This document shows, in pieces, positions 10,848 to 21,290 of a stretch of DNA of 64,000 bases. A model generated the notes under the pieces. It was not told the DNA's origin, ran no database searches, and worked only from the letters and a program-made list of their open reading frames with translations. The stretch is taken from NCBI GenBank assembly GCA_019054805.1, contig JAHQIY010000006.1, positions 5,704,001-5,768,000 of the forward strand. The letters are read 5' to 3'. The position numbers and the translations under genes are program-made. The stretch's first letter is position 1. Every line of letters starts with the position of its first letter. The DNA is from Brachionus manjavacas (taxonomy: Eukaryota; Rotifera; Eurotatoria; Ploima; Brachionidae).

Positions 10848-13800
10848 ATGTTTTTAAAGACATTTTTCACCTTTTTAATAATAATTCTATCTAATCATGC
10901 AAAATTTTCCCATTCGGCATCCAACCCCCAAGTCAAAAGCTTAGGCCGCTGGTGTTGCTTGAATCAAGCTGAGTATGCCAAATGTTTGGACTGGGCCAAT
11001 GCTTGGAACTCGACTAATACCAACGCTAGTGTTATCCTAGAATGTGTTCTGGCTGAAGACAAATACGAGTGCTTCAAGCTAATTTTCGAAGACAAAGCGG
11101 ACTTAATGGTTGCTGATGCAGGAGAAATTTATACTGCGGGAAAATTCTACAATTTATTGCCCGTTTCTACTGAGATTTACAACGGAGGCCCTAATCAACC
11201 AAGTTACAGTGACCATTATTCAGTAGCGGTAGTCAAACGCAACAGCGGAATGACTTTAGCATCACTGAAAGGCGCCAATTCGTGTCATGGAGGAGTTGGT
11301 ACTTCATCTGGCTGGAATATACCAATTTCAACGCTGATAGAAAAAAAATTGTTGGAAGTTGTTGATTGTAACAACCATGTAAAGGCAGCTACAAACTTTT
11401 TTAATAAAATGTGCGCCCCAGACGCTCTTAACACTCAGTTCAATCCAACTGGAGATAACCCAACATCAGCATGTGATTTATGCAAGGGAAGAATCGGTTC
11501 AGATTTTTGCACTAATCAGGATCCTTATGCCGGGAATGTAGGTGCCTTGTACTGCTTAATTGATGGAGGAGGAGATGTAGCATTTGTGAGGCACAACTCT
11601 TTGCAGGAATTAGCTGCCATTAATAGTTCAATAGATATTAATGATTTTGAGCTCTTGTGTCCAAACTATGTTGGCTCGCCTTACAATACGCCTGGAATGA
11701 ACAATTTGTATCCTGCACCAACTGCACCTATCTCTGATTACACAACCTGCAATTGGGGTATAGTGCCAGGCAGAGGTGTGTTGACGTCAAGCCGCAAAGC
11801 TCTTACTCAGCGAAGAAGCTACCGCGAATTTTTAAAAGAATCTTCCGCAATTTTCGGTGGACTTGTTCCGATTTCCGAGATAACTAATCCAACTCTCATG
11901 ACCACTACACTTCCATCAAATTTTTTTAATTTCGATTTGGATCAATTTCTCAATCAAACTCAGCAAACTCCAGTTCCAAATGAAGACTTTAATCTCGAAC
12001 CGGAACCTGTGCAGCCTAATTTTAGACTTTTCGATTCAACTAGATACAGTGGAAGAGATTTAATTTTCTTAGATCAAACTCAATCATTCAAAGATCTTGA
12101 TGAAAAAATCACCTATCTTTCTTTCTTGCGTAAGTGTTGTTTTTTAAAAGTAAATTTAATTTAAATTTTGTTTTTTTATTCGGAATTAGCACTAGAGTGA
12201 CCAGTGTATTTAATTGTGAATATCTTAAGAAAGTTTTATTAGTCGTTTAAAAAAGGATACATATTAACCCCATATATCAATAATTAGATTGTAATATGAA
12301 AATAAAAAAAATCGTCATATGGATAATTAAATTAAAGATTTTAATTTATTTAATGTTTAATTATTAATTATTAATTTTTACTAATAGCTCTCTGATCTAC
12401 AACATACCCGAATCCTTAAACTAGGACTCTGTCCCGGACCCTGTTTAATTTTTATATGACAATCAATTTTTTTTTAAATGACGATTTAATTATTGATATG
12501 ATGGCTTAGTAAAATTTTTTCATTCATTGATTTTACCTTTATAAAAACCAATCTATTCTATAGAATTAAACTTTAGCTAAGTTGGTTTTATTTATTTAAT
12601 TTTATTTTGTATTGGCTTTCTCGAAAGAAGTAAAAACTCAGAAGACCTTCTAACAAAAAAAATTGACATTAAAAATAATTTGGCTAAAAAGCTAAATGTA
12701 AAATAATTAGAGTTTAATGCCTTACACTTTTTAAAAACTTTAAAATGCATCAGGAGGCTTTTAATAAACTTAAATTACTGACAGTCTCGAATCGACTTCT
12801 TGAGTTGAGTGAGAGATATGTTGGGACAGGACTGAGTAATTCCATTCCATTGGTTGTCAGACTGGTGGATGAATACAAAGCGGGTTTCGAATCAAAAAAT
12901 GTCGAATATTCAACTCCATTGTGTAATTGCTACCTTACAATTTCCTCTTTTTTTCCTGAAACCTAAACTATGTAAACCTGAATGACCTAAAACTCTCTTT
13001 ATCATATATCTATTTTTTATTCCAGGTTATTAACTCTTACAAACTTTTTTTTTTTTCCTTATTTTTTGGTTTTATTTTACTTAACTTTTTTTAATTTTTA
13101 ATTTTACTTAACTTTTTTAATTTTTAATTTTACTTAACTTAATTTTTTATTTCTATTCTGAAGGAGCTTTAGCTCGGTACAGTTAACAAATAAATAAATA
13201 ATAAATAATATTTAGACATTAAATGGATCATACTTGAAAAGATCAAAATTTTTTTTATATTCTAATTTATTAAAATTAATTTAAGTATAAAATTAAAGAA
13301 ATAATTAATTATTCATCAATTCAAATTTAGATTTTGGGCTTTATTTGTTTTAAGTAATTTTGTAATTTGTAATTAACAATAATAAACTGATTTCAATAAA
13401 TTACTGTTAACCTTTCACACAAGATCGGCCACGTCCCATCTTTCTCTTAATTTTATATTAATTCAAAAAATTAAGAAAAAATCAAATAAAATAAAAATGT
13501 AAACTAAGAATAAAATCAAAGTAAAATAAGTTAAAATATAAAAAAGTTTAAGTTTAACCGTGAAGTACAACGCTGTTTTATTTCATCAAACATTGTTGTA
13601 AAGGTTAATTTTGAATGAAATTTTTTATGAACTTGATTTCCTTTTAACTCTCAATTTTATCTTAATACATCCTTTATTTTAATTCACCAGATATTTTTAT
13701 CTTCCACTTGAAGAGCTATTTTTCTAATTCTTCTAAGCATTTGTTTATCTATTTTTCCTTTTTTCTAGTCGTCATCAAAGGGAAGAGAGTATTCACTATA

Positions 13801-16456
13801 TGTTTTATCTCTTTTATGTATATCATTTATTAATATAAAATAGTAATGGACTAATTGATGAGATATTATATGAATTGAATTTGATCAGTCCTTTTAAGCT
13901 ATTAGATAATCTCTTAAATTCTAACAGGCTCGTAAAATTTGAATTTATTTAATATTTTTATTACTTTAAATTTATTTTTAGAACAGAATGTTTAACTGAA
14001 AAAAAATGTCTTAAATTCTGATAGCTAAAAAATTGTGTTCTTATTGACCGAATTTAAGCAAAGTTTAAATTAATATTTAAATGACTTAAACAATTAAACA
14101 ATCGAGAAAATCAAAAAATCTAGTTGTTCAATGGTTAACTAAAAAAAAGGCCACCTAGAACACTTACCTGTAAATCACATCTGTCCTCTAATTTTTATCA
14201 AGATAATATGAACGTTTATTACTTTATTTTAACGAGCAATAAAAAATCAGTTTTTTAAATTTTAAATTATTTTAAAAAATTAAGTAACTGTTTACTATTT
14301 TCCATATCTGCCGAAAGGAAAGTCTAATTCATTTAAGATTTAAAAAAGTTTTCAATTAATTTTTTAATGATTCCCACATTTATGTTCAAGGTAAAATTGA
14401 ACAAACTCAAATAACTTTTGAATTTTATGTCAAAAAATTTTTTATTTTCATCAAGGTTCAAAAGAAGGTCTTTTAATCATTCGGGCATGTCCTTTTTAGT
14501 ATTTTAAAAAGATAAATATCAAAGACTTATGTCGTTGCTAAAAATAAAAAAAAGAAGTATTTTATTTGTCTGAATTTCCTTAAATTATTTCTTATTGTTT
14601 AATTTTTATGATGCAAATTAAACTGTATTTGTTTATATTTTTTTATTTTTGCTGGACAGAAGGAGCTTCACTTCGTATGGACAGAATGCGCTCATTTCGA
14701 ATGTTAGCTTGAAGCCTTTTTCTTATTTAAATAAATTGTAAATAAAAAAAATATATCTTTAAAAAAATATATAAAAATTAGATGACCGATGTGATCTACA
14801 GGCAAATGTTCTAGGTGGCCTTTTTTTAGTTAACCATTGAACAACTAGACCAGATTTTTTGATTTTCTCGATTGTTAAATTGTTTAAGTCAATTAAATAT
14901 TTATTTAAAATTTAGTTAAATTCGGTCAATAAGAACATATTTTTTTTAACAATCAAAATTTGGGAAATTCTTTGTGAACACTCAATATTTTACTAATTAA
15001 ACAGCTTGTATGACAAAAATCTAATGTTGTTTAATTGATTAAAGTAAGAATGAATTGAAATTGTCTTCTTTAATTTTGAAAATTTTTATTAAAAAAAAGG
15101 AAAGTTTTGAAGTTTAAATTAAAAAAAAATTAATTCTCAATTTATTCTAGATTTTTTCCAAAATATTTTTTCAATAAGTTTCTAAATGAATTCTTTTAAT
15201 TTAAATCTCAATTTTTAAAGCTGAAACATACAGGAATAAAATACTGAAGCTTTATGAGTGTCCACTGCGCTTGGTTAGGTGGTGTGTAATTTCAGATTTT
15301 GAAAAAGACAAATGCCGTCTAATGCGCAATGCCTTCGCCAGCCGAAACATAAAGCCAGATTTGGATTGTGTCAGCGCAGACAATGCTTGGGAATGCATGT
15401 TAATGATAAAAAATCGATTAGCAGACTTGATTACACTAGATCCGGCCGATGCATACAGAGCCAGTCGTTATTTTGGCCTTGTTCCATTGGCTTCCGAAGA
15501 CTATGGAACAATGACTGACAAACCAGTGTATTATGCAGTCGCTGTAGTGAAGCGAACTGACTTGAGCACCAATCTTTGGAATTTGAGAACAAAAATTGCA
15601 TGCGGAACTGCCATGGGAGATTTAGCTGGTTGGCACGTCCCAGTCGACTATCTGATAGCTATCAAAGAACTTTATGTCACTGATTGTCACGTGCCCAAAG
15701 CGGCTGGTGAATATTTTGGTCGATCTTGTATTCCCGGATCCAAGGACTATGACTACAATACTCTGGAGACAAATCCAAGAGCCTTGTGCCTTGAATGCTA
15801 TTCAAAAGGCTCGGACTTTTGTTCAAGATCTCATAGAGAATATTTCTACGGAGATACTGGAGCTTTCAGATGTTTGAATGAAGGTGGTGGAGACGTGGCA
15901 TTTGTAAGACACACTAGTGTCCAAGCCAACACTGATGGCCGCAATACAGATCAATGGGCAAGACCCCTGAGAAAAACTGATTTTGAATTGTTGTGCAAAG
16001 ACGGAACTAGACAATCAGTTGATAACTATGAAAATTGTCATCTAATGAAGGTGCCATCGAGACTTGTGATGATCGGTGGTCACCGAACTCTAATCCAGCG
16101 CAGCTATTTGTGGAACATGCTTAATTTTGCCCAACAATTATTTGGCTCAGACACGTAAGATTTTTTTTTTACTTTTTTTTACTTTTGTTTTACATTTATT
16201 AAATTGCTTTAATTTTAGAAATCCTGATTTTACTCTATTTGAGTCAATGAAAGAACATCCTGATCTGATATTTAATGATGCAACTGTTCAACTGTTTCCA
16301 ATTGAGGAAAATATAGTTGATTATCTAGGAAGTGATGTTATAGAGATAATACAAAAGACGGACCCAAGAATATGTAATGATGCTAGTAAAGACAAACAGC
16401 TAAGCTTGCATTACCTAGCCTTAGTTCTAATTGTGTCCGTGTTCAACCGCAATTGA
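10848..16456 (+). CDS. Bilobal melanotransferrin-like transferrin
   Basis: Secreted or GPI-anchored member of the transferrin family (iron carriers). Exons: 10848-12129, 15221-16154, 16219-16456, giving 817 codons. Residues 1-24 are a signal peptide. The N-lobe occupies one 1.28 kb exon and ends with FDSTRYSGRDLIF, the usual lobe-end motif. A 3.1 kb intron follows, and the linker continues in frame as ETYRNKILKLYECPLRLVRWCVIS into the C-lobe. Both lobes keep the lobe-start RWC, YAVAVVKR-type, AGW and GGGDVAFVRH motifs. Both keep the Asp and first Tyr iron ligands, but the second Tyr position (Tyr188 in human serotransferrin numbering) is Asn in the N-lobe and Asp in the C-lobe. The His249 position is Arg in both (VPGR, VPSR), and the anion-binding Arg124 is Thr and Asp. 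The C-terminus (YLALVLIVSVF) resembles a GPI-attachment signal, as in melanotransferrin. AATAAA lies at 16718-16723. Iron binding is therefore doubtful. Confidence 0.93.
12365..12443 (-). repeat. LINE-tail-like repeat, copy 2 (inverted)
   Basis: Reverse complement of the block at 9410-9490, sharing GGATTCGGGTATGTTGTAGA and CTATTAGTAAAAATTA. With copy 1 it brackets the first transferrin exon in opposite orientation. Confidence 0.65.
12745..13205 (+). pseudogene. LINE 3' end, family A (copy 1)
   Basis: 5'-truncated retroelement tail. Residual C-terminal ORF (12745-12966) reads KLKLLTVSNRLLELSERYV ... PLVVRLVDEYKAGFESKN, the kind of sequence that ends jockey/CR1-type ORF2 proteins. A T-rich 3' UTR follows, with an imperfect ~33-bp tandem duplication at about 13075-13145. 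It ends with GAAGGAGCTTTAGCTCGGTA and an AAATAAATAAATAATAAATAAT tail. Related copies lie at 21.5, 39.1 and 51.05 kb. Confidence 0.8.
14012..14985. mobile_element. Foldback-type element with ~200-bp inverted repeats
   Basis: The left arm (about 14012-14215) and right arm (about 14770-14985) are reverse complements over roughly 200 bp, sharing for example TTGTTCAATGGTTAACTAAA, GGCCACCTAGAACA and TTCTTATTGACCGAATTTAA. Identity is roughly 85% by eye. The central ~550 bp contains a family-B LINE tail, so a retroelement inserted between the arms. A fragment of the same arm recurs near 17375-17440. No coding capacity is left. Confidence 0.8.
14520..14765 (+). pseudogene. LINE 3' end, family B (copy 1)
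   Basis: Noncoding LINE tail similar to 17815-18240. It shares TATGTCGTTGCTAAA-like sequence, a GAAGTATTT...TTTG segment and the block GACAGAAGGAGCTTCACTTCGTATG followed by TCGAATGTTAGCTTGAAGCC and an A-rich end. Confidence 0.7.
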
Positions 16457-16459
16457 GCC

Positions 16460-17280
16460 AAAATGTGTAAAATTTGTTTTTTTTTTCTCACAAAGAAAAT
16501 TGGTCTATTTAATGAATCATTTGGAATTAGTGTAAATGATTATTTTTCGAATGATTTTTAGATATAATCTCTTTGTTTCGATCGTTCAAGACATTCCATT
16601 TTGATTATTAGATTTTTTTTATTTTTGTGTGTAACTTGCTATCTTTTTTTTAATTTTGTACTAAAATATTCTCATTTTATAATTAAAGTTTAATTTTTAT
16701 ATCCTATTATTTAAAATAATAAAATGCTACAGAAATTATCGTCAGCTCTCTCAATCTACTCTCTTTGATCTGTAATTAATGAAAGGATTATCATTAAATG
16801 GGTATTTATATTAATTATTTGGGTGTAAAAATAAATATTTATTGGGTATTTATTTTTTGTCAAAATTTTTGAAAAGGAAATAAAAACTGGGTATATAAAA
16901 ATTATTGTCGAGTACTATAAAAATGATTCATGGGTAATATAAAAATGATTTTTGGGTATAATAAAAATTATTATTGAATATTATAAAAATTATTAAATAA
17001 TTATTCTCTAATAAATGCTTTTTTTGCCAAGATAGGTCTGCCTCTTTCTTTTTTGTTGTTTTTTGTTTTTGTTATTTACCCATTTAAATACAAGCCAGGA
17101 AAACTCGTTACGGATTATGTTAAACAAATTCTCTTTAAGCTTTAAATAAATGAAAATCTTAAAATATTTGGTTTAAAGAAATTTAGATACAAAAACAAAA
17201 TTTATTCAAAACTTTTTAGAGTTCGGATTTTTGTTTTAATTTTAAATTTAAATTTTTACAATTTTTATTCTCATGAATGT
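16460..17280. repeat. Transferrin 3' flank with degenerate minisatellite (16799-17000)
   Basis: From 16799 to about 17000 a unit of roughly 20-30 bp built on GGGTATATAAAAATTATT recurs about eight times with drift (GGGTATTTA, GGGTATATAAAAATTATT, GGGTAATATAAAAATGATT, GGGTATAATAAAAATTATT). The rest is plain AT-rich sequence. Confidence 0.6.
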
Positions 17281-17445
17281 TCAAAAGAAGTTCTTGAACC
17301 ATTCGGACATGTCCTGGGGTCAACCCCTTAAATTATTTAAAATAAATAAATATTGCTAGTTAAAATAAAGTAATAAACTTTTTTATTATCTTGATAAAAT
17401 TAGAGGACAGTTTAATTTTAACCCTTGAATAACTAGATTTTAATA
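17278..17445 (+). repeat. LINE tail (family C) plus inverted-repeat fragment
   Basis: 17278-17360 carries TTCAAAAGAAGTTCTTGAACCATTCGGACATGTCC, close to 14458-14500 in the transferrin intron, followed by an AAATAAATAAATATT tail. 17375-17440 (TTATCTTGATAAAATTAGAGGACAG ... TGAATAACTAGATTTT) matches the reverse complement of the arm of the foldback element at 14 kb, with an internal deletion. Confidence 0.55.
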
Positions 17446-17589
17446 ATTCTTTTAAACATCGCTTTTAAGAGAGAGAGAGAAACTTATAAAAATAAATATT
17501 TTTATTTCTAAAAATAGCGTTAAATTGGGTGATTTTTTTGTCTAATGGGGTGAAACCTATTTAGTACTATAAAATAACCTCATTAGATA

Positions 17590-17669
17590 AATGACTATAG
17601 ACAACTCTTAAAATTCTTGAAGAATACTCAAAGGGTCTTTGAGATGTGCTGAATCCAATAGACGAAATA
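17590..17669. repeat. 80-bp direct repeat, left copy (target duplication)
   Basis: Identical by eye over 80 bp to 18241-18320. It flanks a LINE 3' end and is best read as an unusually long target-site duplication. Confidence 0.85.
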
Positions 17670-18240
17670 GTAGTCTGAAAACACAGCTAAAGTATCGGTT
17701 ACCTCTACTCCGGTAGGAGCCTTTTTCTCTATAATTCGAATTGCGTATGCGTGTATTATTCTAATTAGTTTGTATTTGATTATTAGCTTTTTTTAAGATA
17801 TGAAATGAGAACAGTATTCAAAAACTAATGTCGTTAAATATAAAAAGAAGCTTAAATATAAAAATAATATAAAAAGAAGTATTTATTTATTTGCCTGAAT
17901 TTACTTAAATTATATCATAGTATTTTTATCTTTTTTTTTTTTCTTCTTTATTATTTGTCTTTTATTTTCTAATTATTTAGTTTTTAAATGGCAATACATA
18001 TTGATGGAATAAAAAAAGAAAAAATTAAAAAAAAAACAAAATATGAAAAAGTTTTAAATATTATAAAAATTTTAAAAAAAATTTTTTTTTTATCTTTAAC
18101 GATGTAATTTTAAATATTTTTGTTTATTTTTTTTACTGGGCAGAAGGAGCTTCACTTCGTATGTGCAATATGCGATCTTTTCGAATGTTAGCTCGAAGCC
18201 TTTTTAAATTAACTTTTAAATAAAAATATCTATTAAAAAA
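17670..18240 (+). pseudogene. 5'-truncated LINE, family B (copy 2)
   Basis: 571 bp between identical 80-bp repeats. The 3' part (17815-18240) matches the family-B tail at 14.5 kb: GGGCAGAAGGAGCTTCACTTCGTATG, TCGAATGTTAGCTCGAAGCC, then an A-rich end. No ORF remains; only 3' UTR-like sequence was copied. Confidence 0.8.
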
Positions 18241-18320
18241 AATGACTATAGACAACTCTTAAAATTCTTGAAGAATACTCAAAGGGTCTTTGAGATGTGC
18301 TGAATCCAATAGACGAAATA
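18241..18320. repeat. 80-bp direct repeat, right copy
   Basis: Second identical copy of 17590-17669, starting immediately after the A-rich LINE end. Confidence 0.85.
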
Positions 18321-18639
18321 TTTTAGAGTTATTGTTAAACAAAAAATCATAAAGGAGCCCTATTCTAAATTACTAATTTGGGATTTTTTCACCCCATTAA
18401 ACGAAAATAATTTTTGAGAGAAAAAAAAGCATGTTAAATTTTTTTTTAATTATCCTACATATCATTCTATTCCGCTCGTCGAGTTCTACATGACAAAATA
18501 TTTTTTAGAGAAAAGCTTTAAAAATGAAGGAGAAATTGTGACTCATCATATTTAATCACCGAATTAACACATAGCCCTTTTAGACGTACTTCAATAAATG
18601 TTCAAATTTATTGTAATTTTTTTTTTTTTTTTATTTTAC

Positions 18640-18750
18640 TTTTATTCGTTTTTTTACACTCGTTGGGCTAAAAAGAAGGACTTAGTTCCATTCTGTGCTG
18701 CCCGAGGCTCCCCTCAAATTATTTAAAAAAAAAAAAAAAAATAAATAAAT
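18640..18750 (+). repeat. LINE tail-like block with poly(A)
   Basis: A GC-richer patch (CTCGTTGGGCTAAAAAGAAGGACTTAGTTCC ... GCTGCCCGAGGCTCCCC) followed by an A run of about 18 and AAATAAATAAAT. Structure is like the other LINE 3' ends in the window; no coding sequence. Confidence 0.55.
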
Positions 18751-19115
18751 GCTCTCATTATCAATTAACTCATAGATTATTAATGTGACTTGATAATAGT
18801 AGCAAAATCATTATATCGGGCTACCATTAAGTTTAACTCAATTAAGCTATTTCTTATTTTTGGAGATCAAATTGTAATTAAAAAATATTTACTGTATTTA
18901 TTCATATAGACTGATAAATAAATCTAGTTCTCGTTGAAATTTAATATCTTATTTAAGTGTGCATAAAAAATTTAAAGATTTTAATGCTCGAAAAAAGTTT
19001 TCTAAATAAATATTTCGAAAAACAAAAAATTTATTCGATTATTAAATTTATTTTTTTGATGATTACAATTAAAATGGAAAATTAAAAAAATGTTAAGTTT
19101 TACAACAAAAAATTT

Positions 19116-19433
19116 TTATTTTTTTTTGTGAGATTGACTTAAGCGTTTAGATTTACTAGACGTTGAGCCAATATCAGTGCCTCTTATTTTACTAGAGATT
19201 AATTTAAATAAACTAGGCTCTTTTCCTTCAGGTTTTTTAATTCTTCGATCTGGTATAAAAGTTGGAGCAATATTTACATTATTTTGTCTGAAACGTTTTT
19301 CCTCATAATTTTCTAAATAGGAATCAGGCTTATTCAAGTCAATCTCAACCTCTTTGACAATATTTCCACAATCAGATTTTTGAATGTTTAGCTCAAGAGT
19401 ATCGGTCTCTTTTACGTATTTGACTTGTTCCAT
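19116..19433 (-). CDS. Small basic hypothetical protein, 105 aa
   Basis: Single open frame with a good start context (AAAATGG). I do not recognise the family. The sequence is hydrophilic: an acidic N-terminal half containing EVEIDLNKPDSYLENYEEKRF, a central IAPTFIPDRRIKKPEGKEP, and a lysine/serine-rich C-terminus ending SQSHKKK. There is no signal peptide or membrane segment. The stop codon overlaps an AATAAA-like sequence on the minus strand. Codon composition is less AT-biased than the flanks and the low-complexity content is modest, so it looks like a real, possibly conserved, nuclear or cytosolic protein. Upstream exons cannot be excluded. Confidence 0.6.
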   Translation of the reverse strand: MEQVKYVKETDTLELNIQKSDCGNIVKEVEIDLNKPDSYLENYEEKRFRQNNVNIAPTFIPDRRIKKPEGKEPSLFKLISSKIRGTDIGSTSSKSKRLSQSHKKK

Positions 19434-19839
19434 TTTGATATTAATTTACGAAGTAAAAAAATATTTTATTCATTAAATGGCGTGTTTTTTTTTCTAATTT
19501 TACCTTTTATGATTATTCTCAATTAGTCATAAAATATTCGAAAATTCAACAACCAAAAATTGAGCTTTACTTAAATTGGAAATACGAAAATATTTTTTTC
19601 ATGAATTAGCTCTGTTATTAAATCACCTTCTTGTATCAAAAGTTTCAAAATTTGTATTATGCAAAGAATAAATAAAGAGTACTGTTTGTATAAAAACTAG
19701 ATTGAATTTTCCAAATATAATTGAATTTATAATTATGATTTTTAAATTAAATAAAAATTTTTAACAATTTTTTAAGAATTTATCTCAACTTTTCCCTCAA
19801 AGACTAATATCAACAAAATTTTTAGAGATAGAAGCAAGA

Positions 19840-20110
19840 TTTTTGTGTGTTTGAATTACAAAATGTATCCAATGTTGAAATAACATTGAAAAAGTGCGAT
19901 GTTTCAAATATTTTTTTCAGCTTCAAAAAAAACATAATTTCAAGTTAATATTGCAAGCATTTTCATATTTAATATTAAAATCTTTGTTAAATAGAATGAG
20001 TTTAATTTTTGTTTGAAAATTTGAAAAAATAATCGAAAATTCTTTTTTAACTTTTAAACAATTCATTTATTTATTTTTCCCTGAGCAAATGCTCCTTGAG
20101 AATAGAAACA
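19840..20110 (-). repeat. Dispersed repeat with LINE 3' motif (copy 1)
   Basis: On the minus strand: AAGGAGCATTTGCTCAGG, an AAATAAATAAATGAATTG tail, then about 200 bp that recur at 59755-60020 (sharing AGTGCGATGTTTCAAATATT and ATGTTGAAATAACATT). Both the tail motif and the sequence beyond it are shared, so the repeat unit is larger than a LINE end alone. Confidence 0.75.
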
Positions 20111-20433
20111 TATAAAAAAACTATAAATAAAGTTAAATAATATAAAATGAAATAAAAAATGAATAAAAAGAAAAAAAAGATAAATAATTCATTCAGATTA
20201 AAGTTAATATTCAATCGTTGAAAAACCGGGTCTAGTCAGTTAGTTAGGTGAACCATAATTTACCTATTTTCCGAAAAATTCTTGTTCTCAGGTTTTGTGA
20301 AATATTGGTTCACCCAATTTTTTCGTTCAAATTAAAATTAGACGAACAATTTTTAGATTATGGGAACAAATTTAATAAAGCTATTCAATAGAATGCCAAA
20401 TTCTCGAAACTTATAAATGAAAGAAAGATATAA

Positions 20434-21290
20434 ATGCGCTCGAGTCGGTACAAAGAAGAGCTACAAAGCTTATACCAATTATTAATCGGTTAGAATACAT
20501 GGATAGATTAAAAGAGCTTAATTTAGCAACATTAGAAACTAGAAGATTTCGTGGTGATCTAATTCAAATTTTCAAAATTGTCAAAGGCTTTAATGAAGTG
20601 AATTGGTTTAATAAAGTTTTATTTAAAAATACGGGGTCAGATTCAATAGCACTACAATTGAGATCACATGAATTTGTAGTAGAAAGACAACTGGTTAAAA
20701 AATTGCGATCAACGTCACAAATTTTTATAAACAGAGTGTCAACATTTTGGAACCGTCTACCAAGAGATGTTGTAGATTCAAAAGATATTAAAAGTTTCAA
20801 AAACAATCTTGACAAACTAAATTTAGAAAGCTATGGAGATATTTATGATTTTGTTTTTACTAATGATAAAGTAAAGCCTGTTTTTGAATCAAATTCTGGC
20901 TCTGATTGTGATTCAATTCAATGTTGGGTAAAGCCATTAAGCGAATTAAACGAAAACGACTTCCAAAAGGGAGTAACTGAAATAATTTCTTTAATTTTAA
21001 GCGGTTAAATTGTAAGTTATAAATTCCAAAGTGATTTATCAATCGCTCAGAGAGAGATTATTCACCAACTGTGTGCCGACAGTAATCTAACCTATGCTAC
21101 TTCAGGTACACGCTGCAGGGTAATTACGATTTGTAAAGAAATGTCTAAAACAAATAAAGTTTCAAACAATTTAACTGATTTAGCTAATGAAAATGTTGCT
21201 CAGAATGCTCATGTGATGGAAGTAATTAACTCAAATACGTGTGTTGTAGAAAAGAGAAAAAGAAGAAGACCGTCAAAATGTAAAAATTAA
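20434..21290 (+). pseudogene. LINE ORF2 C-terminus fused to an R3H-domain segment
   Basis: One reading frame runs from about 20434 to a stop at 21290 with a single in-frame TAA (21006-21008). The first part is the C-terminal region of a LINE polyprotein: ESVQRRATKLIPI, RLKELNLATLETRRFRGDLIQIFKIVKGF, then FINRVSTFWNRLPRDVV and FKNNLDKL. Beyond about residue 120 it is not LINE-like: an acidic Ser/Asp patch, then SDLSIAQREIIHQLCADSNL followed by TYATSGTRCRVITICKE. This fits the R3H nucleic-acid-binding fold, with its R-x3-H signature (REIIH) and downstream GTRCRV. It ends in a basic KRKRRRPSK tail. Function unknown: either read-through relic DNA or an LINE copy inserted into a host exon. Confidence 0.6.

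Larger units (their letters stand above)
12130..15220 (+). other. Transferrin intron 1, repeat-filled (3.1 kb)
   Basis: Donor CGTAAGT at 12130 and acceptor TTTTTAAAG ending at 15220 preserve the frame between the lobes. The intron holds an inverted LINE-tail-like block (12365-12443), a family-A LINE 3' end (12745-13205), a long inverted-repeat element (14012-14985) and, inside it, a family-B LINE tail. It is about fifty times longer than most other introns seen here; nearly all the excess looks like transposon sequence. Confidence 0.8.
17543..18399. mobile_element. Small inverted-repeat element split by LINE insertion
   Basis: A 13-bp inverted repeat, TAATGGGGTGAAA (17543-17555) and its complement (18387-18399), would bound a roughly 205-bp element once the LINE and one copy of the 80-bp duplication are subtracted. 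No target duplication is clear, so the boundary is tentative. Confidence 0.35.

Noticed and set aside
12745-12966. Independent small gene in the transferrin intron
   Set aside because: Sequence and flanks recur at 21.5, 39.1 and 51.05 kb, so it is a LINE C-terminus.
15271-16158. Second, separate transferrin gene
   Set aside because: An upstream acceptor at 15220 extends the frame to join exon 1 in correct phase with a normal inter-lobe linker, so it is the C-lobe of one gene.
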